From: Xylaria sp. FL1777
Taxonomy: Eukaryota > Ascomycota > Sordariomycetes > Xylariales > Xylariaceae
Direction: 5' to 3'
Length of the DNA stretch: 64,000 bases
Assembly (NCBI GenBank): GCA_022578965.1
Contig: MU400577.1
Span: 62,001-126,000 of the forward strand
Numbering within the stretch: position 1 is the stretch's first letter; the number at the start of each line of letters is the position of its first letter. Below are positions 45,828 to 56,899 of the stretch, piece after piece. Below the pieces are notes generated by a model. That model had not been told where the DNA came from. It searched no databases and saw nothing but the letters and a program-made list of their open reading frames with translations. Both the position numbers and the translations under genes were made by a program.

Positions 45828-47953
45828 ATGGGCAGATTAATCATTGAAGATGATGAAGAGCCGAGGCCGAAACGGCGGCGAACGGATTCGGGATATGACG
45901 GCCTTTCCCAAAGTTCTCAGATTGACAGCAAACCTCTGAAGCATCAAGACAGTGGGTTCAGCTCTGGCGCAAGAGCGTGTTCACCAATTCTGCTCTCTGA
46001 CGAGCCTGAAATTACTGTCACAGAAGAATCTAAATCATCAGCGCAAGAGTCGACCATCATCATCTACGTCGGCTCTGCACGGCAAAGGGTCGCCCAATCG
46101 AGGTTTTTGTCACATATATGGAGATCGGGCCTAGATTCGCCATGTGCTGTTTGCCATCAAGACTTCATTGATAAAGATGAGCCCCCAATTCGGACGTTTA
46201 CCTTCGAGACGTCTGAAGATCTGGGCGAAGATGCTAGCGATATTACCCAGCTACCCATCGCTCCCCATCCAATTCGAGTCTTGAACCGTCATTTTAAATG
46301 CTTGAAGTCGAAAAGGATCAAGTACATCCCTATTTCCCACGTCTGGCACGAGGGAGTATCCCAAGCCCAAGTAGTTAGAGAGCCAACATCCATTGCTACA
46401 CGGCTTGCATATCAAGTTCCTATAAGGTCACTCCTAGCCCTAACCAGACAATTCGGCCGTGTAGAGGTCTGGCACGACTATATAAGCGTGCCGCAGTGGC
46501 AGACTGCTACACAGCAGCAACTACTCTTACAGCTTCCGAACATTTATTTTTATCCTGACCACATGATTATGCATCTACATGACGTCTCGCTATCGCACCT
46601 CAACGATGTCGTGGATCCTCCTAGTTACAGTGCGTTTCTAGAGAGCATTGCGGAGTTGACGAATTCACGCTATTTCGAACGTATGTGGGTTGTGCTTGAG
46701 TACATACAGAGCAAAAAGGCAACAATACTGTCTCGGTACTACGACATCTTCGATCAACCTGCTGCGGATCTATGTGATATCGCTGGGGCAAATTTAGGCA
46801 AGTAATCAGCAGGCTTGGCCAGAGCCGGTTCAACGAACTTGCTCGAGCAAAGGGCTTCCAATGGTCAAGGCGAGCATGCTGGGACGACCAACAGACGTGG
46901 AAACATCAGGATCCCAAACTTCGCACGCTCGGCGCAGCAATGTTCATCATCGGTCAGAAGACATGTCGAGACCATCGCGACTATTTCTTTAGTCTCAGAT
47001 TTCTGCTTAACCTGCGACAAGATGAAGCCAATATCAGTACTATCTTCTCCGACAAAACTTTCGAATCGTATCTAGCTTTGTGTTGGGATGCCCTCAAGAG
47101 CGGTGATTATTCGCCCTTGCTCTTCCTCCCCCTGGACTCCGAAGAACCCAATCCGAGGGCCCCGTGGCTGCGCGGACATTCCAAGATCTCGCACAACGTG
47201 TGGGATTATGGGACATGTCGCCAACTAGCCAGGTCCCCGATCATCATCCGCGAGGGCAAAATCGAGCCCAAGTTAGAATCAATCGGCGTGGTGCAGAGTT
47301 TCGAACACTATGATTTCTTCGGCAGCGCGGAGTCAGTCTTCCATCGCATCGCGAGGAAGATCGTAGAGGTCAGCGGGCCCTGTCCAAAGGCCTTCTACAG
47401 CGCTATATCCCGCATTTTCCCCTCGGCCGCAGGCAAAGGGATCTTCGCTACATCATCTCCTATCTATGTGGATGACGACGAGCCTCAACCCGCGGACCTT
47501 GAGGCCATTCGGAAACTCGTCGAGAGGCTCAGCTATCTCATGTTCAAAGGCGAGAACCGGTCAGAGACGCTGCATGTTTCCAATAAATTGTTATCCGTGC
47601 TAGGTCTCGGACTACCTGAGAAGCAGTCGTCCCTATCCCGGATCAAAGCCGCGTCTGAAGAAGCACAGTGGTACAAGAAGAAGATGGAAGGCCTCGCCGC
47701 CGTGAAATGCAAGGGCTGCGCACAGGACTTCCTTTTCAGAGCAACTGTCTGGGATGCGTCGATCATGACCACTACTATGGCGGAGATGTATCGAATCCCC
47801 GGGCTACTTTACGACGACACGGTTGCCGAGGGTGTGGGCTTGGTTATCTGCGAGGGTAGAATCGTGGGCAAAATGGCATATGCTACGCCTTCTTGTGAGT
47901 GTCGGATCAGCGAAGACGTTGAAATTAAATCACAGGCTCCTGGGGGTGAGTGA
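45828..47953 (+). CDS. HET-like protein, frame break or cryptic intron at 46.74-46.80 kb
   Basis: The first frame (ATG 45828, stop 46803) carries a divergent HET domain: KYIPISHVWHEGVSQAQ, VEVWHDYISVPQWQT, and RYFERMWVVLEYIQSKK. The match continues directly in the next frame as QVISRLGQSRFNELARAKGF, AAMFIIGQKTCRDHRDYFFS and on to 47953, with a C-terminal CKGCAQDFLFRATVWD and RIPGLLYDDTVAEGVGLVIC. A 62-bp intron (46736-46797, GTACTA...TTTAG) restores the phase and gives 687 residues, but its donor is weak and it removes coding-looking sequence (YYDIFDQPAADLCDI). A one-base frameshift, natural or from assembly, is equally likely. The gene may therefore be a pseudogene. The usual ATG choice is 45828, because the upstream frame starts only with TTG. 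Confidence 0.7.
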
Positions 47954-48597
47954 GGACTCGCCTCGCTGGGTTCGTGATGTGCTATCATCTGAGTATGATA
48001 TTCTCATCGAGACCTTGAATTTCTTTCCTCTTCTTAGTTTCCGAACTTCTGCAGTTATCCATTCAAATGCTGCAGGCACCCGTTGAGGCGTGGTGGTAAA
48101 CTTGGTGTAAAGGTGAGTCGTTTTCGGCCAACTCCCTCAGAGTAGAGGAATCATCTAGATTGCCATGATATAACATGATAAGCGTCGAAGCATCCTTAAT
48201 GCGATTATACCTTAATGCATGGTAGTGATTGGATCATGCTTGGTAGTCTACCCAAGCAATACTCCAGATTCAAGAAAAGTACTCATTCGTCTATTATTTC
48301 GGAATAGGGCAATGAGAAATGGCCTTGGCCGTACGGCTGGAGTATACCTACGACTTACCGTTTTCTTTCTCCGACAGCACATACAAAATGAACAGTTGCT
48401 GTTAAAGCAAACACTTCTTTCTACTTGTATAGCTCGAGTATTTGACTTGCTGCTCCTTCTTGTAGCTCTCATGTTTGGAGATACACAGACCCCATCCTGA
48501 GTTCTTGACTTACTTTGACTACCATTAACGAATATGATGAAACTATGGCAGTCGAATGGACTAGAGCTATGTGTATACTGCTAGTTACCCTTGTGAG

Positions 48598-48694
48598 NNN
48601 NNNNNNNNNNNNNNNNNNNNNNNNNNNNNNNNNNNNNNNNNNNNNNNNNNNNNNNNNNNNNNNNNNNNNNNNNNNNNNNNNNNNNNNNNNNNNN
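48598..48694. other. Assembly gap (97 N)
   Basis: A run of N abutting a simple repeat, so the gap is probably a collapsed or unresolved microsatellite rather than missing genes. Confidence 0.99.
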
Positions 48695-48815
48695 GTTGTT
48701 GATGATGTTGATGATGTTGATGATGTTGATGATGTTGATGATGTTGATGATGTTGATGATGTTGATGATGTTGATGATGTTGATGATGTTGATGATGTTG
48801 TTGATGTTGATGTGG
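48695..48815. repeat. Period-9 microsatellite (GATGATGTT)n
   Basis: About a dozen near-perfect tandem copies of the 9-bp unit GATGATGTT, ending in GTTGTTGATG variation. All frames are open, so it produces false Asp-Asp-Val and His-Gln-His ORFs. Confidence 0.95.
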
Positions 48816-49367
48816 TGATTGTGAGTGGTTTTTGAGACGGCGGAGATGAGGGTTAGGCACGGGTTTGTACTAGTCGTTGAGCTTATTGATGAGATATTGA
48901 AGGTTCGTTCTCTGGCGGTATTAAAAGGTCTGGTTCTGCCTTCGGCGATGCTTATGGTGAAAGTTTGGACGATGTGGGAAGGTAGGGGGGTGTGCATAAC
49001 CGTATCTTCTATCATCAATATCCAATTCACTTCTCTCACCTAAGTATAATCATGAGATAAGGATTATTATAAAAGCGAAATAAGCGCTGCAATAATTGTG
49101 AAATAAACGTCACTATAGGTAGTAGGTAGGCAGTAATATAAATATTGCAGTAATTGTGAAATAAGCATCAGTATAAGGGCTACCTAGGTAGTTACATCTA
49201 GCTCCGCATTTCCGGAAACTTGACATCATTGACCTTTCTTCATCATTATTTTGATGAAAGACTACTGGACGTATTATGTGACATTTGCAATCATAATTAA
49301 TTTTGTATTTACTTCGATTCAGAAATTATCACTAGGACATCATTTGTGCTCGACCACAGCTGCTCAA

Positions 49368-50737
49368 ATGACTGAACAAGTCGAGATGTCGTCGGCAACA
49401 AAGGGGGTCCTCAACAAGGTGCGCCAGATGGTGCCGCCGATGCTCGAAAAGTTCCATAAAGGTGTGATGACACACGTCTAAACTACCCTGACCCTGACAC
49501 CGAGACATACTCAGCAAGAGGAATTAACGGGCTGACGATGGCTGGGCGCGACTTCCAGGTCAATTAGGTCGTGTAGCCGTCATCGGCGGCAGCGAAGACT
49601 ATACCGGAGCGCCGTACTTCTCAGCAATGGCAAGCGCCCGATTAGGTTGCGATATGGTGCGTGATCTCAGTATTCTCTCTCTCTCTTTCCATATTCTCGG
49701 CAATTGGCTGATCTATCTGTCTATTTATCCAGTCACATGTCATCTGCACACCCACCGCCGCAGCCGTCATCAAGACGTACAGCCCGAACCTCATGGTTCA
49801 CCCGCTGATGCGGCAGTCGCCTACGCCATCACAGACTTCTTCCTCGTCTACTCCCTCGACGGACAGAGACGAGAACCCGGAGCAGGTGGCGGGCCGCATC
49901 ATCGACATGCTGTCGCGCCTGCATGTGCTGGTCGTCGGCCCGGGCCTCGGCCGTGACCCCCTGATGCAGGAGACATGCGCGCGCGTGCTAGCCGCCGCCC
50001 GCGAGCGCAAGATGCCCGTCGTCCTCGACGCCGACGCCCTCGCCCTCGTCACCAAGTCGCCCGAGCTCGTCATGGGCTGGCGCGAGGTAGTGCTCACGCC
50101 CAACGTCGTCGAGTTCGGCCGGCTGTGGAAAGGCGTGTTTCCGGATCATCAGCAGCAGGGTGGAGCCGAGGACTCCGCGCAGGTCAAGGCCCTCTCTAAA
50201 GCCCTAGGCGGCGTGACGATCGTCCAGAAGGGCGCCAAGGACCTCATCAGCAATGGCGAGACTACCCTCGTCGTCGATGTTCGGGGCGGCCTGAAGAGAT
50301 CCGGCGGCCAGGGCGATACCCTCACTGGTAGCATTGCGACCTTCCTCGCCTGGCGCAAGGCGTATTTAGATGGGCTTTGGGACCACGGCAGACAGCTGCA
50401 GGAGGCTGAGACGTTGGGTCTTGCGGCTTTTGGCGGTGCTGCTATCACTAGGGTGAGTTGCGTATTTGCATTTTACTCGGGGTCTATTCAGTGGCATCAT
50501 GCATGCTGGGAGCGGTGTGGTCTGTGGTGCTAACACGGGCTGACTTTGTGTGTAGGAGTGCTCCCGTCTCGCTTTTGAAAAGCACGGTCGGAGCTTACAG
50601 GCGAGCGACTTGACGGAACAAGTCCATGTCGCATTCATGAATATCTTCGGCGAGTCGACGAGGTACGGTTGTTGCTCTGCTTTATCGCGAACATGGTATA
50701 CAAGTTACAAAAATCAGGACTAACATGTTGTAGGTAG
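49368..50737 (+). CDS. ATP-dependent NAD(P)H-hydrate dehydratase
   Basis: Five exons, join(49368..49461,49559..49656,49733..50452,50556..50662,50734..50737), give 340 residues. Introns are 97, 76, 103 and 71 bp, all GT-AG, the last with GACTAAC branch. The terminal exon is only four bases (G plus TAG). The product is a YjeF C-terminal/ribokinase-like enzyme: [71 protein letters not shown], and the phosphate-binding [17 protein letters not shown]. It repairs NADHX/NADPHX, the damaged hydrated cofactors, using ATP (or ADP in some family members). An N-terminal epimerase domain is absent, as in yeast YKL151C-type enzymes. If the last intron is retained, the frame adds about 20 residues. Confidence 0.93.
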
Positions 50738-51085
50738 GACACATCATACCGCACATCTCTGAGAGCCACATAGAGCATGGTAGTTAATAAGTTAGCGTCG
50801 CACGTAGACTTAATGTGATGTTCATGAGCTCATGTGTTGACGATGGGTATTTTCTTATTATGAATTTGCGATTCTAACAAGACTAGGTGTCTCGATTTCC
50901 AGCCCTCGTAATGGGAATTTAATAGCTAGACGTAAAGTAAATTGCAGGATATAGTCTAATAGCAGAGCTATAGATCTTACAGATGCTCTTCGAAGTTCCG
51001 GGAGAAGTTAAACTAGCATTGCATACCCTATCGCAGACTATAACAAACAAAGAGACCAAATTCAAGCGATCGACAATCCTCTGAA
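50738..51085. other. Short intergenic region
   Basis: 3' flank of the dehydratase gene, AT-rich, nothing recognised. Confidence 0.55.
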
Positions 51086-51340
51086 CTAAAACGCGGCAAT
51101 GATTCGATTGACGATATCATGGACTGGAGTCCCCGGCAGAATCCTTTGCCCGCCCAAGCAGAATTCAGTCTCATTACCGTAGTCAACACTCTCGCCGTCG
51201 TGGTTTTTGCAGTGTTTGCGAGCCATCTCGCCTTTTCTAGACCGTATCCCAGGTCAATCCTCAGTTAGTGAAATTTATACTAGATGAGTTTTTCTACACC
51301 GGTCTGTTGGCTTGTTTATGTTGTATCTTGTTTTTTCCAT
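51086..51340 (-). CDS. Possible small spliced protein (63 residues), unknown
   Basis: Proposed from splice signals. Exon 1 51340..51300 starts MEKTRYNINKPTDR. A 63-bp intron (donor GTGTAG, which is poor; branch CACTAAC; acceptor GTCTAG) joins in phase to exon 2 51236..51086. Exon 2 reads KGEMARKHCKNHDGESV then DYGNETEFCLGGQRILPGTP and VHDIVNRIIAAF before TAG. The second exon looks like real coding sequence with two Cys and charged helical content. It may be the last exon of a gene whose 5' part I have modelled wrongly, or a relic. No family is recognised. Confidence 0.3.
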
Positions 51341-51704
51341 TATGTTGGCTCATGAGCTTTTCCAAATCGGTCCGTTAGTTGTTTGTTTCACATCGAGTTA
51401 CCGTGTGACCAGATTCGCTCTGTGATGAGACAGTTGAACTCGACAAATAAAAATATGTGACACGCAAACCTAGGTGCCGGGGATTTCGTTAGAATGGGAT
51501 GGTTCTATTGACTCTACACATAGCAAATCTCGAGGTAGTTGAGTCCTCTACCTCAACCACCCACTTCCATCACTTTCATTCGCAGCACGCACTAGATATA
51601 GAACATCAAACAGCAACACTGATCGGAATCGTCTGGCACTCTACACTGGACTGGGATCATTATACGGCGGCAACTCTTGCGCCACACAGTATATATCGTT
51701 GGCT
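51341..51704. other. FunK1 gene upstream region
   Basis: Promoter or 5' UTR of the kinase gene, with nothing else recognised. Confidence 0.4.
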
Positions 51705-53510
51705 ATGGATAATTCGCAAGTTCTACTGGCCCCCGCGATGGACGACCAAGAGATCCTGGACAACATAAACGACCGTATGCATGGCCCCATGAGCGGGTTT
51801 GTCACAAAATTCTTCGGCGACTTTCAATATACTCACCGAGATGGTGCATTAGAAATTCAGGCGGCCGGAAGAACTAGTGGTCGCTGTGCTATTCCATCAG
51901 CTCCCCCGCTACCCGACGACTTCCCAGAATGGTTTTCCAACTATGTATCTCGGGAACTCGACGGCGCTCGAGGCTCGTGGCATATGTCTCGCGACAATGT
52001 AGCACCCAAGTCCGAAAGTGCTAGCGACGGTGCGCGTCTCCTCTTGAGCATACCAAATCCGCCGGCCTCTAACGTACAGACGAGATGGGACCATGTTCAG
52101 GTTGTTGGCCAGTTTTACCGCCGTGGGAGCGTTTGTTATCGAGATGGATTATTACAGCTCTGCCGGTCTGCACACCAGGTCTTCGCCAGTCAGCCTACAC
52201 GGCTTTTCTTACATGGCTTCTACATACGCGGTTCATTGATCGAACTTTGGGTTTTTGATCGAACTGGCTTATATTGTAGCGATGTATTTGATGTTCGCAA
52301 AGAGTTCAACCAATTTCTGTCCGCAATTCTTAGCTACCAGCGGATGACAGACCAGGACCTGGGAAAAAGCAACATCATCGAGACGGATAAGGGCGGCAAC
52401 TACATTACCCTTGACAGCGTAGGTGTACCCTCTTTGAGAAAGCTCTATCTCGAAAGCCAGCCAATTGCGTCCCGCAAACACCTTGTTGGCACCGCGACAA
52501 CTTGTTACCGAGCAAGGACACCCGATTCAACTCGATGGGATTACGTCGTAAAGTTCAAATGGCGCTGGGCCAGGGACCGTCCGGAGGACGAACTTCTAAC
52601 GCTAGTCAAGAAGAAACGTGTTTGGGGCGCCATATCCATTGATTGTTACAAAGAACTCGAAAGTACTGCAAATCTGCGTCGAGGTCTCCGGTGGGGGACA
52701 CACAGAAAATTCACCGAGATACACTCTCGCGAGAGACCTGGAAGCATCGAAGAGCAACATGACTCTAATGCCGATGGGCTTGTCCAATTTACAGAAGATA
52801 CCGACAGCTATTTTCAGAATCGTATCCTCGATTGCATCGTCACTTCTCCTGTCGGCAGACCCCTTCACACTTTTCAATCTCTACCAGAGTTGCTTCAAGT
52901 GTTTCATGATGCTATCAAGTGCCACCGATCACTCTATTGTGACGCCAAGATTCTTCACCAGGACGTATCACCGGGCAATATAATCATCTTGGATAACCAA
53001 GACGAAGGAGAGCCGAAAGGGATCTTAATAGACCTAGATGCCGCAATAGAGCTCGCCGAAGAAGCAGAAACGGAGCATGGAATTATCGGCACCAGACCAT
53101 TTATGGCCATTGGCGTTCTGAAGAATGAATGCCATACTTATCGGCACGACTTAGAATCCTTCCTTTACGTTTTCCTGTGGACAATTATAACGAACCATAC
53201 AGAGGAGGACCCCCCGGAGACAAGCAAGCTTAGACAATGGAGCAATGGCGATTGGTCCGAACTGGCAGCGCGCAAGTCTCTTGACATGGACCAGGAGGTC
53301 TTTCGGACAATACTAGAAGAGTTTCCTGCCGAATTCCATCCCCTTAAGCCTCTCGCTAAAAGCCTACACCAAATTCTATTTCCCTTACGGGACGGGACGA
53401 TCTGGACGGGGACCGACGGCTCGCCTGAAGCTGTAGACAGGCTCTACGGTGATATAATCCGTGCGTTTGAAGAAGCGATTACTTCTGAGGGGAGATGGGA
53501 AATAGAATAG
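51705..53510 (+). CDS. FunK1-type fungal protein kinase
   Basis: A single exon of 601 residues; the ATG at 51705 is two codons inside the open frame. The C-terminal half is an atypical kinase. The catalytic loop is LHQDVSPGNIIIL (about residue 417-430, HxD and Asn), the metal-binding site DLDAAIEL replaces DFG, and an APE-like GTRPFMAIGVL is followed by RHDLESFLYVFLWTI. This set of motifs is characteristic of the FunK1 (fungal-specific kinase) family. The N-terminal half (YTHRDGALEIQAAG, WDHVQVVGQFYRRG, LFLHGFYIRGSLIELWVFDR) belongs to the same family and includes the nucleotide-lobe region with VVKFKWRW as candidate lysine strand. FunK1 genes are often expanded and poorly conserved between species. 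Substrates are unknown. Confidence 0.92.
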   Translation: MDNSQVLLAPAMDDQEILDNINDRMHGPMSGFVTKFFGDFQYTHRDGALEIQAAGRTSGRCAIPSAPPLPDDFPEWFSNYVSRELDGARGSWHMSRDNVAPKSESASDGARLLLSIPNPPASNVQTRWDHVQVVGQFYRRGSVCYRDGLLQLCRSAHQVFASQPTRLFLHGFYIRGSLIELWVFDRTGLYCSDVFDVRKEFNQFLSAILSYQRMTDQDLGKSNIIETDKGGNYITLDSVGVPSLRKLYLESQPIASRKHLVGTATTCYRARTPDSTRWDYVVKFKWRWARDRPEDELLTLVKKKRVWGAISIDCYKELESTANLRRGLRWGTHRKFTEIHSRERPGSIEEQHDSNADGLVQFTEDTDSYFQNRILDCIVTSPVGRPLHTFQSLPELLQVFHDAIKCHRSLYCDAKILHQDVSPGNIIILDNQDEGEPKGILIDLDAAIELAEEAETEHGIIGTRPFMAIGVLKNECHTYRHDLESFLYVFLWTIITNHTEEDPPETSKLRQWSNGDWSELAARKSLDMDQEVFRTILEEFPAEFHPLKPLAKSLHQILFPLRDGTIWTGTDGSPEAVDRLYGDIIRAFEEAITSEGRWEIE

Positions 53511-54335
53511 ATAAGAAGGTGTTCTTTTTACCGCCAGCAACAATTACCCTAGGTAGCTAGCACGGCTTAACCATGCAAATGAAGTGGTAAAAAATTGGGG
53601 AACCTAGCCCGCCCACCTATCTCTGTCACATGCAGTCGACGTCATACCAAGTATCATTCAGGTTCCGTCAGTGAACGCGCCCACCAAAAAATTGTGAAAC
53701 CACAGGTCTGCCCCGCGCCTGCATTTCTTCTCTTTACTGACTGCGTATGATGAGGAATGCACTCTCCCAGACATTCGGGTAGGTACAGCCGAAACTAGTG
53801 GACAATGCGCCAATTGCTAGGACATCCCCTGCAGGCGCTTAACTGTAAACGAAGCCTAGATGTGCCTGAAGTGCCTGAAGTGCTGAGGTTGAGTCACGAA
53901 TGTCACCCAGTAAAACAGCCAAGTTGCACTCAATCCCCAAGGTAACTAACTGCCTACGCAACTGGCTACCTACATAACTGCTCGTCTTCTAGCACATGCT
54001 AATACCATTGGACTTGCCTTGACAACTGCCCACACACCCACAAAAAAAAAAAAAAAAAAAAAAGCGTACGCAGTACTGCGTATGTAGTAGACTTTTATGC
54101 CCAACTCTGGGTACCGGGACGTCTCGTCTGGCGCATAGCCGCGGCCACCTAAATTTAATCTTACACGCTTATTATTCCGCCGCCCTCCTTTGGCCCTTTA
54201 CCCTTTACCCACCAACTTCACTCTCTCTCCCCTCTTCCACTCAATATCATCATCAACCCGAGGCATCGTCAATAGCCCCATCACTAAACAAACGCCCGTT
54301 ATCACGGATCTTCTATTGCACCCCGGATTCCAAAT
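53511..54335. other. Intergenic region, FunK1 3' end to eIF3j promoter
   Basis: A 21-23 base A-run lies at about 54042-54063. Pyrimidine-rich sequence (CTCTCTCTCC, CCCTTTACCC) precedes the eIF3j start, as is common upstream of highly expressed fungal genes. No other feature. Confidence 0.5.
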
Positions 54336-55583
54336 ATGCCTGCCGGGAAACAGTGGGGTAAGTCTCTCTCACTTGCAACGTCCCTTGCCTATCCTCTCGG
54401 CCAAAATGCGCGCGTCCCTAAATGGCCACATCGACGATTTCCATCACCACATACGACTTAAGGTTGACGCAACTGTCGCCTCCCTGGGCCACCAGACAGG
54501 GTCGGAAAGGGCTCAGTGGGTCCGGTCGCCTTGTTGATGCCCGCTCATTGGGTTTCCGACGGATGCGACTGGTCTCTGTGCCCCCATGAATGTGCATCCG
54601 CCGTCGCTTTGTACGAATCGGGCTGACCGCTTTTTGCTTGCACAGAGGAGGAGGAGGAGGACAGCGAGTCCAGCAGCACGCCGTCTTCTCCGCCTGTTGG
54701 CGCCGCTCGCCGTAATAAGTTTGCCGATGAAGAGGATGACAGCGACGTAAGAGTGCTCCCGAAACCCACTCCGCCACCATTGCCACATTCCCCCACTAAT
54801 ATCAATCGCTTTAGGTCCTAGAATCGTGGGACGCTGCCGAAGATTCCGAGGTCGAGCGCGAGAAGGCCAAGAAGGCCGCCGAAGCCAAGGCCAAGGCTGA
54901 AGCCGAAGCTGCTGCTAATAAGAAGTCTCGAACCCAACGTATCGCCGAGCGCCAGGCCGAAAAAGCTCGCCGCGCTGCCGAAGAGGATGAGTCAAGCGAA
55001 GAGGAGGAAACTGCTGCGGAGCGTCTGCAGCGGCTAAGACGAACCGAAAAAGAGTCAGATCTTAAACACGCTGAAGATCTTTTCGGGGATGCTGGGCTGA
55101 GCCTTAGGGGCGGCCGCAAGGCCACCACTACCGGCTCTACTATCCAAATCGACTCTGACCCGAACAAGACGATCGATTTGGCTACGCTGCCGCTTTTTAA
55201 CCCGTCAACTAAAGGCCAGTTTGAAACTCTTCGCAACACCATGGTTCCCATCATCGGTGCTAGCCACAAGAAGGCCCACTACGCTCTGTTCCTGCAGGAG
55301 TTCGCTAAGCAACTAGCCAAGGATTTGCCCAGCGATCAGATTAAGAAGATAAGCAGTACTTTGACTGCCCTTGGTAACGAGAAGATGAAGGAAGAAAAAG
55401 CTGGAGACAAGACTGGCAAGAAGACGAAGGCTCAAAAGACCAAGACACAGCTGGTCACAAATCGACCTAACACAACCGATGTAGGCGCCTATGATGATGA
55501 TGCCTTTGGAGAGTAAGTTTATAACGCTCGAGCAAGCCTTGATGATTTCACTAACTTCCGATTGTAGCGATGACTTTATGTGA
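54336..55583 (+). CDS. HCR1: Translation initiation factor eIF3 subunit j
   Basis: Four exons, join(54336..54357,54646..54746,54815..55512,55568..55583), give 278 residues; introns are 288, 68 and 55 bp, all in phase. The N-terminus MPAGKQWEEEEEDSESSS is acidic, then NKFADEEDDSDVLESWDAAEDSE, the conserved eIF3j block. The middle is a Lys/Ala/Glu helix. The C-terminal part holds KTIDLATLPLFNPSTKGQFE, ASHKKAHYALFLQEFAKQLA and ends YDDDAFGDDDFM. eIF3j is loosely bound to the 40S decoding site and aids initiation, recycling and 20S pre-rRNA processing in yeast. The first exon encodes only seven residues plus one base, and the last only five residues. Because the first intron is long, a search for long ORFs would miss the real start. 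Confidence 0.95.
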
Positions 55584-56899
55584 AGAATTCCTTGCGAAAC
55601 CATACCCTTTGGCGGCTTCGTCCACGGCTTTTTCTCACGCGAACCTCCTCGGCTGCTAAAGTGCTCTAATTACAGGCAATGGTGGGCACTGGGCGGTATA
55701 TGCACGCTAACTTCATTATATCACCATCGTGCTTGCTGCCACTCCCGTGTCGAGGGTTGAAGGTCTAGTTCAAGGATTTGTGATGATGGATAAAGCAGCC
55801 GCAGTGTGGGGTGGCATGTTGAATCCGGAGCTTCTCGCCGTCTACTGCATAAGGGAGAGACTTATCAGCATCTCATAGCGCCGCGTCAAAGTAGAAATGA
55901 CTCATAAGCCAGTGGGTAATGGGTCTGTTCGTTAAGTCGCCTAGTTGAATTGTATCGCTGTTGATATTGCAACTAGTTGAACGCCCGGCGTGGTGTAGTA
56001 ATGGAGTAGGGCAAGCGAGGATGAGGGAACAGCATAGTATAGAGATTAAGCGATTAGTTCTATTCATAGAGAGATAACCTGCATAACCTACATATTAAAA
56101 TTATTTTTCTCTGTATTGGTTCGGCACCATTTCTCTCTGGCTGTCCCTTGCCGCAGTCCTTGTTACACAAATAAACAGGGGCAGGGCATCGGTAACATTT
56201 ACAACCAAAAGTTACTATCTTTATGCTTTGTCCGATATGCGTGACCATACCTTCTGTACCTATTAGATTGATTAGTGACAGTAGCAAAGACATTTTCATC
56301 TATTCAGTCATGTTTATCTTTTTTATTTCTTGTCTTATCGCATAACTACGTAAAGTAGGCATGCCTCATGTATCTATTGTGAAGGAGCACAACCTCTGAG
56401 TAAGGTTGCATGATATATATATATATATCCGACTGGCATGGGATATAGGTATACGTAACTTGGAGGTGGGTGAAATGGTATTTCCAACCTCTTTTTCGCT
56501 CTTCCGTCTTGTCCCCATTTCATCATTCTTAGGTATGTTTATTTTTGCAGACCAGAAGACGCCAGAAACGCCAGCAAAAGGGAACCCAGACCATTCCGCC
56601 GCCCGTTTTGCGCCGATAGTTAGATTTAATTTTTTTTCCCCTGCTCATCGATGATTACCTGTGCAATTGATGAAAACAGATATTTCGCTAATTGCGATTG
56701 CGGGGATTATGTCCAATAATCGGCTCCTTTTTGTTTTTTTATAAGCACCGTCCGAGCACGATCAGTTGGTTATCTACAGTGAGAGAAAGGGAGGGGAGTA
56801 GGGAGGGTATCACGTTAAATCATCCATCATAATGCCTGGAATAAGACCAAATAAAATCCGAAGTCTTGAAGCTGAGAATGGCATCCTGAAACTTGGAAC
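55584..56899. other. Convergent intergenic region
   Basis: Contains 3' ends of eIF3j (+) and MDM31 (-). A short AT dinucleotide run lies at about 56412-56428. No gene is recognised. Confidence 0.55.

Larger units (their letters stand above)
47954..49367. other. Intergenic region with assembly gap and microsatellite
   Basis: No supported gene. It contains 97 undetermined bases (48598-48694) directly followed by a tandem repeat. ORFs spanning the Ns are artefacts. Two copies of a phrase like GCAATAATTGTGAAATAA(A/G)C occur near 49090 and 49150, a small direct repeat. Confidence 0.6.

Noticed and set aside
48515..49039. ORFs crossing the N-run
   Set aside because: They depend on undetermined bases and a microsatellite open in all frames.
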